A stretch of DNA of 64,000 nucleotides from NCBI GenBank assembly GCA_016699445.1, contig CP064976.1:2604001-2668000 (forward strand), given 5' to 3'. The notes under the pieces were generated by a model that worked only from the letters and a program-made list of their open reading frames with translations, searched no databases and was not told where the DNA came from. Below are positions 36,394-45,655 of this stretch, in pieces. The translations under genes were made by a program, and so were the position numbers. Position 1 is the stretch's first letter; every line of letters begins with the position of its first letter. This DNA comes from Deltaproteobacteria bacterium (GTDB lineage Bacteria; UBA10199; JACPAL01; GCA-016699445).

Positions 36394-38496
36394 TTAACGG
36401 ATCTCAATTCCTAATGAATTTCTCAAGTAATTCATAACCTTCTGCATCACTTGATTAATTTCTTCCTCAGTCATGGTCCTATTCTCCAAACCTAATTCCA
36501 GAGAGTATGCCACACTTTTCTTACCAATGGGAAGCTTTTCTCCTTCATAAACGTCAAAAATCTTTATTTTCCGTATAGAAGGGTCCTGTTTTTGTAACAA
36601 AGGCATGAGATCCCCAGCTGTTCGGTCAGATTCCATCAAAAGGGCTAAATCTCTCAAAACAACTGGTTGGTCGGAGTAAGGAACAAAAGATCGGTTTTCT
36701 TTCGGGAGATCCATCAAGCCTGTCCAATCAAGTTCAAAAAGATAAACTGGGTGTTTAAAATCCATCTTGAGGGCAATTTCAGGATGAAGTTCCCCCAAAA
36801 CACCCAAATCCTCAATAGTCTGATCTTCATGCTGGTAGGCAATTTGAATCTGTTTTCCAGGATGCAGAAAAACAATCTTCTCTTTAGGTGTGATGAACTG
36901 AATATGTCTCTGAGCCAATTTTACAATTTTAGAAATAATCCCCTTCACTTCAAAAAAATCCGTACCGGCATTTTGCTCACGACAGTCAGCCTGAGCTCTC
37001 ACTCCAGATAAAACTGCAGAAAGAGCTTTTCGCTCAATCATTCCATCTTGAGTTTTAATAAAACGGTTTCGTAATTCAAAAAAACGAGCTCGAGTGATTT
37101 TGTGTCGATGATGATATTGAAGGGTTTTTAAAAGAGATGGAAGCAATGTCGGACGCATGATCGAAAACTCATGACCTAAAGGATTGGTCACATGGATCAG
37201 TTGATCCTCCAATGTAGAGTCTATCAACAACACTTCTTCTGGAGAAATAAAACTAAAATGAATGGCTTCGTGAAACTCCAAACTTATCAGAAGCTCTTTT
37301 ACTTTTTCTTCTTGAGATAAAAGTTCATGAACATTTCCTGACATAGGAGGCGCTGTCATTTTGGGAAAGGTTGCAGGAATACGATCAAGACCTGCTGAAC
37401 GTACAATCTCCTCAAACAAATCCTCTTCTCGAGAAACATCAGCTCTCCAAGAAGGAACTGTGACATCCCACAAATCTTTTTTGGATTCTTTGACGATAAA
37501 ACCTAAATTCGAAAAAATTTTCTTAAATTCGGAATGTTTCCAAGTACCACCAATAACTCTTTCTAAACGAGTGGGGGAAAATTTGATTTTCTTCTGAACA
37601 AAAGGTTTTGGATAAAGCTCACTCACCTCGCCCACCAAGTCAGCTTGAGCAACTTCCTGAATCAGACGGATAGCTTCAAAAAAAGCATTTTGAATATTAA
37701 AGTCCACACTGCGTTCAAAACGATAAGACGAATCTGTTTGAATCCCCAAACGTCGTGCTGTTTTTCGAATGGTAGAAGGATCAAACCAGGCGCATTCCAA
37801 AGCAATCTCGCTAGTATTTGATGTAATTTCTGAATCCAAACCACCCATGATTCCTGCAAGGGCCAAAGGTTTTTCCAAATCAGCAATCACAAGATCGGAT
37901 GAGATCAACTCATGCTCTTTGGCATCCAACGTCAAAATCTTTTCCCCTGCTTTTGCCGTACGGATAATAATTTGTGAGTTGCTAATTTTTTGACGATCAA
38001 AAGCATGAAGCGGCTGACCATAAGCCATCAAGATATAGTTGGTAATATCGACAATATTATTAATAGAACGAATACCAACTTGTTCCAAACGATGCTGGAG
38101 CCATTCAGGACTGGCTTCAACTTTTACATTCTTAAACACCGCCATCATATAGCGAGGGCATTGTTTGGGATGGGAAAGTTTAAGATTTACAAAAACTTTT
38201 TCATTTTTAAAATTACCTGGTTGAGCAGTGAATGTTTTACGTACAAGTTTCACAGCTTTAGTTTTTGATTGTTGAATGGGTTTTTCTAATATTGCCGAAA
38301 CTTCACGGGCTAATCCTAAAACAGAAAGAGCATCTCCACGATTAGGTGTAATATTTAAACCTAAAATCGTCTTACCTTTTGAGTCTTTTAATACTTCTTC
38401 CACTTCCAAGCCTACATCCGTGAGACGTTTGGCCAAAGCCTCGTCAGAGATCGAATAGTTTATAAATTCTTTAAGCCAAGTTAGAGGTAATTTCAT
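36394..38496 (-). CDS. pheT: Phenylalanyl-tRNA synthetase beta subunit lacking the N-terminal tRNA-binding domain
   Basis: 700 residues against about 790-800 for usual PheT. The start MKLPLTWLKEFINYSISDEALAKRLTDVGLEVE is normal, but the sequence then jumps at about residue 40 straight to LGLNITPNRGDALSVLGLAREV, skipping the EMAPII-like OB-fold (B2). The B3/B4 editing module, B5, the catalytic-like core and the C-terminal FDX-ACB domain (FVPYSDQPVVLRDLAL onward) are all present. It overlaps pheS by four bases. The deletion is in frame and clean, so it is a true domain absence and not an indel. Confidence 0.93.
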   Translation of the reverse strand: MKLPLTWLKEFINYSISDEALAKRLTDVGLEVEEVLKDSKGKTILGLNITPNRGDALSVLGLAREVSAILEKPIQQSKTKAVKLVRKTFTAQPGNFKNEKVFVNLKLSHPKQCPRYMMAVFKNVKVEASPEWLQHRLEQVGIRSINNIVDITNYILMAYGQPLHAFDRQKISNSQIIIRTAKAGEKILTLDAKEHELISSDLVIADLEKPLALAGIMGGLDSEITSNTSEIALECAWFDPSTIRKTARRLGIQTDSSYRFERSVDFNIQNAFFEAIRLIQEVAQADLVGEVSELYPKPFVQKKIKFSPTRLERVIGGTWKHSEFKKIFSNLGFIVKESKKDLWDVTVPSWRADVSREEDLFEEIVRSAGLDRIPATFPKMTAPPMSGNVHELLSQEEKVKELLISLEFHEAIHFSFISPEEVLLIDSTLEDQLIHVTNPLGHEFSIMRPTLLPSLLKTLQYHHRHKITRARFFELRNRFIKTQDGMIERKALSAVLSGVRAQADCREQNAGTDFFEVKGIISKIVKLAQRHIQFITPKEKIVFLHPGKQIQIAYQHEDQTIEDLGVLGELHPEIALKMDFKHPVYLFELDWTGLMDLPKENRSFVPYSDQPVVLRDLALLMESDRTAGDLMPLLQKQDPSIRKIKIFDVYEGEKLPIGKKSVAYSLELGLENRTMTEEEINQVMQKVMNYLRNSLGIEIR

Positions 38497-39590
38497 AACG
38501 GATTTAAAAATCGTAAATCATTTTGATAGAAGAGACGAATATCGGGAATGCCTCTTTTCAACATGGTGAGACGTTCTATACCTAAACCAAAAGCAAAACC
38601 GGTTATTTTTTTTGAATCATATCCTGCTTTTTCAAACACACCTGGATGAACCATTCCACAACCCATCACTTCAAGCCAGCCTGTGGTTTTACAAAGTCGG
38701 CAAGGCACGTCATTTTTGTGACCTTTCCCCTGACAAATCACACACTGAATATCAGCTTCAGCGGAAGGTTCTGTAAAAGGAAAATAGCTTGATCGAAATC
38801 TTACTTTAAGATTTTCACCAAAAAAACTTTGGAGAAAATAAATCAAAGTTCCTTTTAAATCGGAAAATTGAATATCTTGATCAACCACCAATCCTTCCAC
38901 TTGATGAAACATCGGTGTATGAGAAACATCAAAATCACGTCGATAGACAGCACCTGGCGCTATCATACGAATCGGAGGTTTGTGGTTTTTCATCACATGG
39001 GCTTGAACAGGAGATGTGTGGGTGCGTAGTAGGGGCAGGTCACTGTGCCTGCCCTGCTTGGTATCAGATTCCGGGTGGCCACGGTGGGCCACTACGTTAA
39101 TATAAAATGTATCCTGCATGTCTCTTGCTGGGTGATCTTCAGCAATATTCAAAGCTTCAAAATTGTAATATTCAGTTTCTATTTCAGGACCTTCAAAAAT
39201 AGAAAAACCAATCTCTTTAAAAATCTTCTGAACCTCTTGCAGTGTTTGAGTCAAAGGATGCAATCCACCTTCAGCCAGACCACGCCCAGGCAATGACGTA
39301 TCGACACTTTCTTCACGAATTTTCTTTTCTTTTTTAAGATTTTGAATTTTTTCGAGAGCTGTACGACATTCTTCTTCAATTTTCTTTTTAAGAAGATTCG
39401 CACCGGCCCCCATCTTAGGACGTTCTTCAGGTGGCATTTGGCCTAAATTTCTGAGAATTTCAGAAATAAAACCTTGTTTCCCCAAATACTGTGATTTGAG
39501 ACGATTCAGTAAATCTTCAGACGTGACAGATTGAATTTCATCAAAAAAACGAGATTCGAGTTGAGCAAGATTCTCAACACCTGTCGACAT
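38493..39590 (-). CDS. pheS: Phenylalanyl-tRNA synthetase alpha subunit carrying an in-frame palindromic insertion
   Basis: 365 residues. An N-terminal coiled coil of about 90 residues leads to the class II core: HPLTQTLQEVQKIFKEIGF, FEALNIAEDHPARDMQDTFYI, RTHTSPVQAHVM, FHQVEGLVVD and GFAFGLGIERLTML. Between DTFYI and LLRTHTSPVQ, where homologues have only a few residues, there are about 21 extra ones (VVAHRGHPESD...), encoded by the repeat at 39025-39096. The surrounding motifs stay in register. It is charged with attaching Phe to tRNA, so the insert is presumably tolerated. It lies between rplT and pheT. Confidence 0.95.
   Translation of the reverse strand: MSTGVENLAQLESRFFDEIQSVTSEDLLNRLKSQYLGKQGFISEILRNLGQMPPEERPKMGAGANLLKKKIEEECRTALEKIQNLKKEKKIREESVDTSLPGRGLAEGGLHPLTQTLQEVQKIFKEIGFSIFEGPEIETEYYNFEALNIAEDHPARDMQDTFYINVVAHRGHPESDTKQGRHSDLPLLRTHTSPVQAHVMKNHKPPIRMIAPGAVYRRDFDVSHTPMFHQVEGLVVDQDIQFSDLKGTLIYFLQSFFGENLKVRFRSSYFPFTEPSAEADIQCVICQGKGHKNDVPCRLCKTTGWLEVMGCGMVHPGVFEKAGYDSKKITGFAFGLGIERLTMLKRGIPDIRLFYQNDLRFLNPL
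39025..39096. repeat. In-frame palindromic element in pheS (GTAGGGGC family)
   Basis: 72 bases (24 codons) bounded by cgtagt and actacg. It holds two hairpins: gggcagg (39033) with cctgccc (39048), and gtggcc (39075) with ggccac (39087). The spacer GCCCTGCTT...TTC-GGG resembles that in the purL copy at 63572. It adds about 21-24 residues to PheS without a stop. Confidence 0.85.
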
Positions 39591-39611
39591 GGAAAGTACC
39601 CTTTTAATTAA

Positions 39612-39956
39612 CTACTTAACGGTTTCGATGACTTTAGAAAACGCTTGAGGATTCTGAATAGCAATTTCAGAAAGCATTTTTCTATTCAAAGCAACATTAG
39701 CCTTTGTCAATTTTCCAATCAAAACAGCGTAAGACATCCCATGTTCTTTGGCTGCAGCTCCTATACGAGCAATCCACAACTTTCTAAAATCACGTTTACG
39801 GAGCTTACGATGCCTTGTGGCATAACGCATAGCGCGTTTAACAGCTTCTGTTGCTGTACGAATGAGGCGAGAACGTCCACCTACATAACTTTTAGCACTC
39901 TTCAAAACACGATTACGACGTTGACGGGTTTTAAAACCACCTTTAGCGCGAGGCAT
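39612..39956 (-). CDS. rplT: 50S ribosomal protein L20
   Basis: 114 residues. PRAKGGFKTRQRRNRVLKSAKSYVGGRSRLIRTA is the basic N-terminal extension of L20, and LWIARIGAAAKEHGMSYAVLIGKL the globular part. 23 bases after rpmI. It is the usual end of the infC-rpmI-rplT unit. Confidence 0.97.
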   Translation of the reverse strand: MPRAKGGFKTRQRRNRVLKSAKSYVGGRSRLIRTATEAVKRAMRYATRHRKLRKRDFRKLWIARIGAAAKEHGMSYAVLIGKLTKANVALNRKMLSEIAIQNPQAFSKVIETVK

Positions 39957-39978
39957 AAATCACTCCTTAAAAAATTAT

Positions 39979-40176
39979 TTAACTGTATGGCAACAATTGC
40001 TTCACTGCGAAACTATCTGAATCATGCACATACGTTCCTTGGCGAAGGCTGCGTTTGCGACCTTTTGGCTTGGAAGTCAAGATATGTCTCAAGAAAGCCT
40101 TTTTTCTTTTAATTTTACCAGACTTTAAGACTTTAAAGCGTTTTTTTGCCGCTTTATTGGTTTTTAATTTTGGCAT
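39979..40176 (-). CDS. rpmI: 50S ribosomal protein L35
   Basis: 65 residues: MPKLKTNKAAKKRFKVLKSGKIKRKKAF, typical L35 length and composition. A ribosome binding site (aaggag) precedes it. Between infC and rplT. Confidence 0.97.
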   Translation of the reverse strand: MPKLKTNKAAKKRFKVLKSGKIKRKKAFLRHILTSKPKGRKRSLRQGTYVHDSDSFAVKQLLPYS

Positions 40177-40199
40177 ACGAAATCTCCTTATAACGACTA

Positions 40200-40730
40200 T
40201 TATACAGGACCAAGCAGCATAAACATGGACTTACCTTCCATATTGGGCGTCTGCTCTATTTTGGCCTTGTCTTTAACTTCATTTAAAACTCTTTCAAGAA
40301 CTGCTTTTCCTCTTTCCTGATAAACCATTTCACGACCTTTAAAAACTACAGTGACTTTTACTTTGTCACCCTCTTCCAAAAACCGTTTGATATGATTTAC
40401 TTTAAACTCAATATCATGATCATCAGTCGCCGGCCTCATCTTCACTTCTTTAACTTTAATAACCGTCTGCTTTCGCTTGGCTTCATGAGCTTTTTTCTTA
40501 ATATCGTATTTATATTTACCGTAATCGAGAATCTTACAAACCGGAGGATTGGAGTTTGGTGATATTTCAACTAAATCCAGACCGACCTCTCTGGCCATCC
40601 GAAGAGCATCAAAAGTAGAAACCACTCCCTTTTGTTCACCCTTATCATCGATCAATCTCACTTGTGGGACTTTGATACGATTATTAACTCTAACTTCTCT
40701 CTCACGTTCTCGATCTTTATAGAAAGCCAA
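40200..40730 (-). CDS. infC: Translation initiation factor IF-3, TTG start
   Basis: 176 residues. RVNNRIKVPQVRLIDDKGEQKGVVSTFDAL opens the N-terminal domain, and the linker and KVKEVKMRPATDDHDIEFKV the second domain. No ATG exists at the family-typical position. The best start is TTG 40730, four bases after a perfect ggagg. An ATG two bases before it is out of frame and opens only a five-codon reading frame. Non-ATG starts are the rule for infC because IF-3 represses its own translation by rejecting weak start codons. It begins just after the thrS stop. Confidence 0.93.
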   Translation of the reverse strand: MAFYKDREREREVRVNNRIKVPQVRLIDDKGEQKGVVSTFDALRMAREVGLDLVEISPNSNPPVCKILDYGKYKYDIKKKAHEAKRKQTVIKVKEVKMRPATDDHDIEFKVNHIKRFLEEGDKVKVTVVFKGREMVYQERGKAVLERVLNEVKDKAKIEQTPNMEGKSMFMLLGPV

Positions 40731-40740
40731 ACATCCTCCG

Positions 40741-42485
40741 TTAGTTTTTGTTAGTAATTTCTGAGGTGATAAGACTGATAAAGTCTTCAACAACCATCAC
40801 ACCCAGATCTCCTTTTTTCTTACTACGAACGCTTACCTTACCCTGATCTGCTTCTTTTTGGCCACAAATAATCATATAGGGGACTTTTTGTAATTCAGCA
40901 CTACGTATTTTAGAGCCCAGCTTTTCATTACTAACATCGGCTTCTGCGCGAACACCCTGAGCTTTAAGTTTTTCTAAAATAGTTTCCACATAAGGAACAA
41001 CTTTTTCAGAAATACTGATAATACGAGCTTGCACAGGGGCTAACCATGTTGGAAATAATCCTGCATAATGCTCCACTAAAACTCCAAAGAATCTTTCCAA
41101 TGAGCCTAAAAGAGCCCGATGAACCATGATAGGCTGTTTACGAGTACCGTCGTCAGATACATATTCAAGCTCAAAGCGATTTGGCAGATTAAAATCCACC
41201 TGAATCGTCGAACACTGCCAAGCACGGCCGATCACATCACGAATTTTGACATCAATTTTTGGCCCGTAAAAAACACCTTCTCCGGGATCAATTTCATACT
41301 TAATTTTTCTGGACTCAAGAGCTTGCTTCAAAGCTGATGTGGCATGCTCCCAATTAGCATCTGTCCCCACGAATTTTTCAGGACGTGTGGAAAGATAAAC
41401 TTCAAAATCACTAAAACCAAAAGTCTTCATCATGCTAAATGTAAAATCCAGCACTTGTGCCACTTCACTTTCCAACTGATCATCACGACAGAAAATATGA
41501 GCGTCATCTTGAGTGAAACCACGCACACGCAAGAGACCATGTAAAACTCCTGAGCGTTCATACCGATAAACAGTTCCCAACTCAGCCCAACGCAGAGGAA
41601 AATCGCGATAGCTTCTCAATTGTGTTTTGAAAATCTGAATATGAAAGGGACAATTCATGGGCTTCAACTGATAATCTTGCCCATCCAAATCCATTGGTGA
41701 ATACATGGAGTCTTGATAAAAATCTAAATGGCCTGAAGTCTTCCAAAGATCACGATTTGCTATATGAGGCGTGTAGACAATTTCATACCCACCCTTAACA
41801 TGAGACTCTCTCCAAAAATCCTCAATACTCTTACGGATACGTGCACCTTTTGGATGCCAGAGAATAAGCCCAGGACCCAATTCTTCCATAGTGCTAAAGA
41901 GATCGAGTTCTTTTCCAAGCTTGCGATGATCACGAGCTTCAGCTTGCTTTCTGCGCTCCAAAAACTCTTCTAAATCTTTTTGAGACGTAAAAGCAGTCCC
42001 ATAAATACGCTGCAAACGATCACGCTTCTCATCCCCTCTCCAATAAGCAGAAGCAGACGAAAGGAGTTTAAAAGCCTTAATCTCGCCTGTACGCTCAACG
42101 TGAGGACCTTTACATAAATCCAACCATTCCCCATGTTGAAAACACGTAATTGCTTCAGAAGCAGGAATGTCTTGAATAATTTCGACTTTAAACTTTTCAC
42201 CTTTTTGCTGAAAAAGTTGAATGGCCTGATCGCGAGTCATTTCTTTCTTTTCAATCGGGAGATTCTTCTTAACAATCTCTCCCATCTTGGATTCAATTTT
42301 TCTAAATCTTCAGGTGTAAAAGGTTTGTCTGTGGCAAAATCATAGAAAAACCCGTCATCAATAACGGGCCCAATCGTCACTCGAGTACCTGGGAAAATTT
42401 CCTGAACAGCAGACGCAAGAACGTGCGCGCAAGAATGGCGCATTTTTTCTATCGGGTCGTTTTCATGTCCAGGTCTACATGCCAT
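40741..42485 (-). CDS. thrS: Threonyl-tRNA synthetase without TGS domain, broken by a frameshift
   Basis: The N-terminal piece reads RHSCAHVLASAVQEIFPGTRVTIGPVIDDGFFYDF (editing domain). The frame is lost in a run of five T (42298-42302). One added base restores IESKMGEIVKK and joins the long C-terminal piece with the class II core (RGFTQDDAHIFCR, VHRALLGSLERFFGVL). Restored length is about 582 residues, short of the usual 640, because the N-terminal TGS domain (about 60 residues) is absent: upstream is a stop codon and then repeat copy B. The start codon lies 8 bases after that repeat's first hairpin. Confidence 0.9.
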
Positions 42486-42493
42486 ATTGATAA

Positions 42494-42608
42494 TGGGGAG
42501 AGATACCGCTCTCTCCCCAAGCCCCTCATCTGAGGTTCATTATTCGATCGTTCGCTGTGGTGTTTTGCACGGAATGAATCCGATGCTCACATCCTCACTC
42601 ACTTTATA
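42494..42608 (+). repeat. Structured dispersed repeat, copy B (between thrS and tRNA-Val)
   Basis: Same ordered blocks as 8031-8146. Hairpin 1 is 42494-42503 with 42510-42519 (loop TACCGC), then CCCTCATCT, GATCGTTCGCT, hairpin 2 CGGA-ATGAA-TCCG at 42570-42582, ATGCTC, and CACT..TATAT ending at the tRNA-Val discriminator. Its orientation relative to the neighbouring tRNA is opposite to that of copy A. Confidence 0.72.
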
Positions 42609-42682
42609 TGGGCCCTACTGGACTTGAACCTGTGACCCCTTCCATGTCAAGGAAGTACTCTAGCCAACTGAGCTAAGGGCCC
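42609..42682 (-). tRNA. tRNA-Val (GAC)
   Basis: 74-base cloverleaf: acceptor GGGCCCT/AGGGCCC, anticodon stem CTTCC/GGAAG, loop TTGACAT (anticodon GAC), T-arm AGGTTCAAGTCC. CCA is not encoded. It lies between purA and thrS on the same strand. Confidence 0.95.
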
Positions 42683-42733
42683 TATACCTTTTTTCAAAAG
42701 GTGTGCGTTTTTAGAGACTTATAAGCTCATACG

Positions 42734-44053
42734 TCAAGCTCGAAATGGGTTTTTTAGTAGAAATTGTTGCTCACGGTCGGGGCCTACAGAAATCATCATG
42801 ATTTTAACCCCTGTGAGTTTTTCGATTTTTTGGAGATATTTGCGGGCATTTGCAGGAAGTTTATTAAATTTCTTAATTCCCGAAATATCTTCTTTCCAGC
42901 CTTTGACCGTCGTATAAATAGGCTCACAGGCATTTAAAACATCAATCGAACCAGGAAACTCTTTCAAAACTTTTCCCTGATAACGATAACCATCACAAAT
43001 CTTGAGTTCTTTAAAACCTGAGAGAACATCCAGCTTCGTCACAATCACCCCTGTCAACCCATTCACTCGTGCAGCATGTCGTAAAACCACCGTGTCTATC
43101 CATCCACAACGACGAGGCCTTCCTGTGGTAGCTCCGAATTCACTACCAATTTTTCTCAACTGCTCACCAGTTTCATCAAAGAGTTCTGTAGGAAAAGGAC
43201 CACTGCCAACACGTGTGGTATAAGCTTTGGCTATTCCCAAAACACCATTGATAGCTGTCGGCCCGACACCACTACCCGAACAAGCATTGCCAGCTACCGT
43301 ATTAGAAGACGTTACAAATGGATAGGTGCCGTGATCCACATCCAGCGATGTGCCCTGAGCTCCCTCAAATAAAATATTCTGTTTTTTCTTAATGGCTTCG
43401 CTTAGAAAAATTGATGTGTTTTGAACATAAGGAGCCAGTTTTTTTCCAAGCTCAGAATACACATCATAAACTTCTTCAAAGCTAAAAGGCTCAGCACCGA
43501 GAACTGTTTTTAAAAAATAATTTTTTTCAGGAATAATTACTTCAAGGCGTTTTTTCAAAAGTTCAGGATCAACCAACTCACCCATACGAATACCCATACG
43601 CGCCATCTTGTCTTCGTACGTCGGCCCAATACCACGGCCTGTGGTACCGATCTTATCCCGCCCAGCTTTTTGCTCACGCAGAAAATCAATTCTCTTATGA
43701 TAAGGAAGAATCACGTGAGCTTTATCACTAATCAACAATGGAGATGAGATCTCCCCCTTACGATTTTTTTTAGGAATCAGATATCCTTTAGCTTGAAGAG
43801 CTGCAATTTCCTCAAGAAGGATTTCAGGATCAATGACCACACCATTTCCAATAATACATGTCACTCCGGAAGTCAGAGCACCAGACGGGATGAGATGAAG
43901 AACAGTTTTCTTTCCATCCACCACCAAGGTGTGACCTGCATTGTTTCCGCCTTGAAAACGAACCACAACTTTAACGTGTTCCGTAAAGACATCGACAATT
44001 TTCCCCTTACCTTCGTCACCCCACTGGGTTCCAACAATGACAATATTTGGCAT
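42734..44053 (-). CDS. purA: Adenylosuccinate synthetase
   Basis: 439 residues. GTQWGDEGKGKIVD (P-loop) and FQGGNNAGHTLVV at the N-terminus, GTTGRGIGPTYEDK, and TTGRPRRCGWID (IMP/GTP binding). It makes adenylosuccinate from IMP. One-base overlap with serA. The 51 bases to tRNA-Val hold a short A/T hairpin only. Confidence 0.96.
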   Translation of the reverse strand: MPNIVIVGTQWGDEGKGKIVDVFTEHVKVVVRFQGGNNAGHTLVVDGKKTVLHLIPSGALTSGVTCIIGNGVVIDPEILLEEIAALQAKGYLIPKKNRKGEISSPLLISDKAHVILPYHKRIDFLREQKAGRDKIGTTGRGIGPTYEDKMARMGIRMGELVDPELLKKRLEVIIPEKNYFLKTVLGAEPFSFEEVYDVYSELGKKLAPYVQNTSIFLSEAIKKKQNILFEGAQGTSLDVDHGTYPFVTSSNTVAGNACSGSGVGPTAINGVLGIAKAYTTRVGSGPFPTELFDETGEQLRKIGSEFGATTGRPRRCGWIDTVVLRHAARVNGLTGVIVTKLDVLSGFKELKICDGYRYQGKVLKEFPGSIDVLNACEPIYTTVKGWKEDISGIKKFNKLPANARKYLQKIEKLTGVKIMMISVGPDREQQFLLKNPFRA

Positions 44054-45642
44054 TAGAGAGTCACCTTTTTCACAGAAATAATATTTGGAAGTTTTTCGAT
44101 TTCTTTCACAATAGATTCACTGACATCACCCTCAACATTATAGAGAGCAATGGCCTCGTCTTTGTTTTTTTCCAAACCTAATTGCATACGAGAAATATTG
44201 ATTTTCTTTTCTCCCAAGAAGGTTCCGATATGGCCAACAACACCAGGCTTGTCATAATTGTGAATAACCAAAATTGTTCCTTCAGGAAGTGCTTCCAAAT
44301 AAAAACTTCCAATCTGCACAATACGAGGATTTGTTTTTCCAAAAATAGAACCCGACACAACACGCTCTTCCATACCTATTTTAACAGTTACAGTAATGAG
44401 CGTTGCAAAATCGTTGGCTTCTTTCACTTTGGAATCAACAACACGAATCCCCTTCTCTTTAGCTACCATACTAGCGTTCACATAATTGACGGATTCTGAT
44501 TTAATCATCGAACCCAACAAGCCTTTCAGCAAGGCTTGAGTCACAGGAGCTGTATTGTATTCCGAAATATCTCCACGGTATTCGATCAAAATTTCCGTTG
44601 GGAGTTTTTCAATAAGCTGCCCTTGAAGAGAGCCCAGCTTTTCAGCAAGCGTAATATAAGGACGCAATGTTTTAGCCATCTCCCCAGTAACAGATGGGAA
44701 GTTTACTGAGTTTTTAATAGTGCCATTAGAAAAATAGTCGACAACAAGCTCAGCTACTTCCAACGCCACATTTTCTTGAGCTTCATCCGTCGCAGCTCCC
44801 AAATGAGGTGTATAAATCACCTGATCTGATTTCAACAGTGGATGATCCGCTGGAGGAGGCTCTTGTTCAAACACGTCCAGAGCAGCACCCTTGACAATTC
44901 CTTGTTCCAAAGCCCACACAAGATCAGCTTCGTTCACAATGCCACCACGAGCACAATTGATAATATGAACACCCTTCTTCATTTTTTCAAAAGTGGCTTT
45001 ATTGATAAGACCTTTGGTCTTGTCACTTAAAGGCACATGAGTGGTGATAAAATCAGCTCGTTTAAAAAGTTCATCGAGCTCTACTAATTCAATTCCTAAT
45101 TTTTCTGCTGCTTCTTTAGAAAGGAATGGATCAAAACCCAAAACTCTCATCTTAAGACCCAAGGCACGATTGGCGACGATTTTTCCAATATTGCCAACAC
45201 CCACGACTCCTAAAAATTTATTACAGAGCTCAGTTCCCATGAATTTATTTTTTTCCCACTTGCCGCTTTTGACGTTTGCAGAGGCCTGTGGAATTTTTCG
45301 AGCAATCGCAAACATCATGGCAATCGCATGCTCAGCCGTAGTCACCGCATTTCCTGAAGGTGTGTTCATCACAACAACACCCTTCTTGGTCGCTGCTGGA
45401 AGATCGACATTGTCCACGCCAATTCCAGCGCGTGCGATAATTTTGAGATTATCGGCTGCGGCAATCAGCTCAGGTGTACATTTCGTCGCACTCCGAACAA
45501 TCCAAGCATCGTATCCACTGATAATTTTTTTGATTTCTTCAGCTGGAAGACCTGTTTTCACATCGACTTCTAGATTTTGAGAAGCTTTGAGAATTCCCAA
45601 ACCTTGTTCTGATAATTTGTCACTGACTAATACCTTTGCCAT
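44053..45642 (-). CDS. serA: D-3-phosphoglycerate dehydrogenase
   Basis: 529 residues, the long (type I) form. Rossmann domain with VGVGNIGKIVANRALGLKMRVLGFDPF, the catalytic Arg in INCARGGIVNE, Glu in VFEQEPP and His in YTPHLGAAT. It is followed by an allosteric substrate-binding domain and a C-terminal ACT domain (TILVIHNYDKPGVVGHIG). First committed serine step. It is 13 bases after the class V aminotransferase, which likely performs the next step. Confidence 0.95.
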   Translation of the reverse strand: MAKVLVSDKLSEQGLGILKASQNLEVDVKTGLPAEEIKKIISGYDAWIVRSATKCTPELIAAADNLKIIARAGIGVDNVDLPAATKKGVVVMNTPSGNAVTTAEHAIAMMFAIARKIPQASANVKSGKWEKNKFMGTELCNKFLGVVGVGNIGKIVANRALGLKMRVLGFDPFLSKEAAEKLGIELVELDELFKRADFITTHVPLSDKTKGLINKATFEKMKKGVHIINCARGGIVNEADLVWALEQGIVKGAALDVFEQEPPPADHPLLKSDQVIYTPHLGAATDEAQENVALEVAELVVDYFSNGTIKNSVNFPSVTGEMAKTLRPYITLAEKLGSLQGQLIEKLPTEILIEYRGDISEYNTAPVTQALLKGLLGSMIKSESVNYVNASMVAKEKGIRVVDSKVKEANDFATLITVTVKIGMEERVVSGSIFGKTNPRIVQIGSFYLEALPEGTILVIHNYDKPGVVGHIGTFLGEKKINISRMQLGLEKNKDEAIALYNVEGDVSESIVKEIEKLPNIISVKKVTL

Positions 45643-45655
45643 AGTTTTTCCTTTT

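Noticed and set aside
39025..39296. Plus-strand reading frames across the pheS palindromic element as a small gene
   Set aside because: They are antisense shadows of pheS and the element. No start signal or composition supports them.
42686..42702. A/T-rich hairpin between tRNA-Val and purA as a purA terminator
   Set aside because: Seven weak pairs with a three-base loop and no clear T-run after it on the purA strand.
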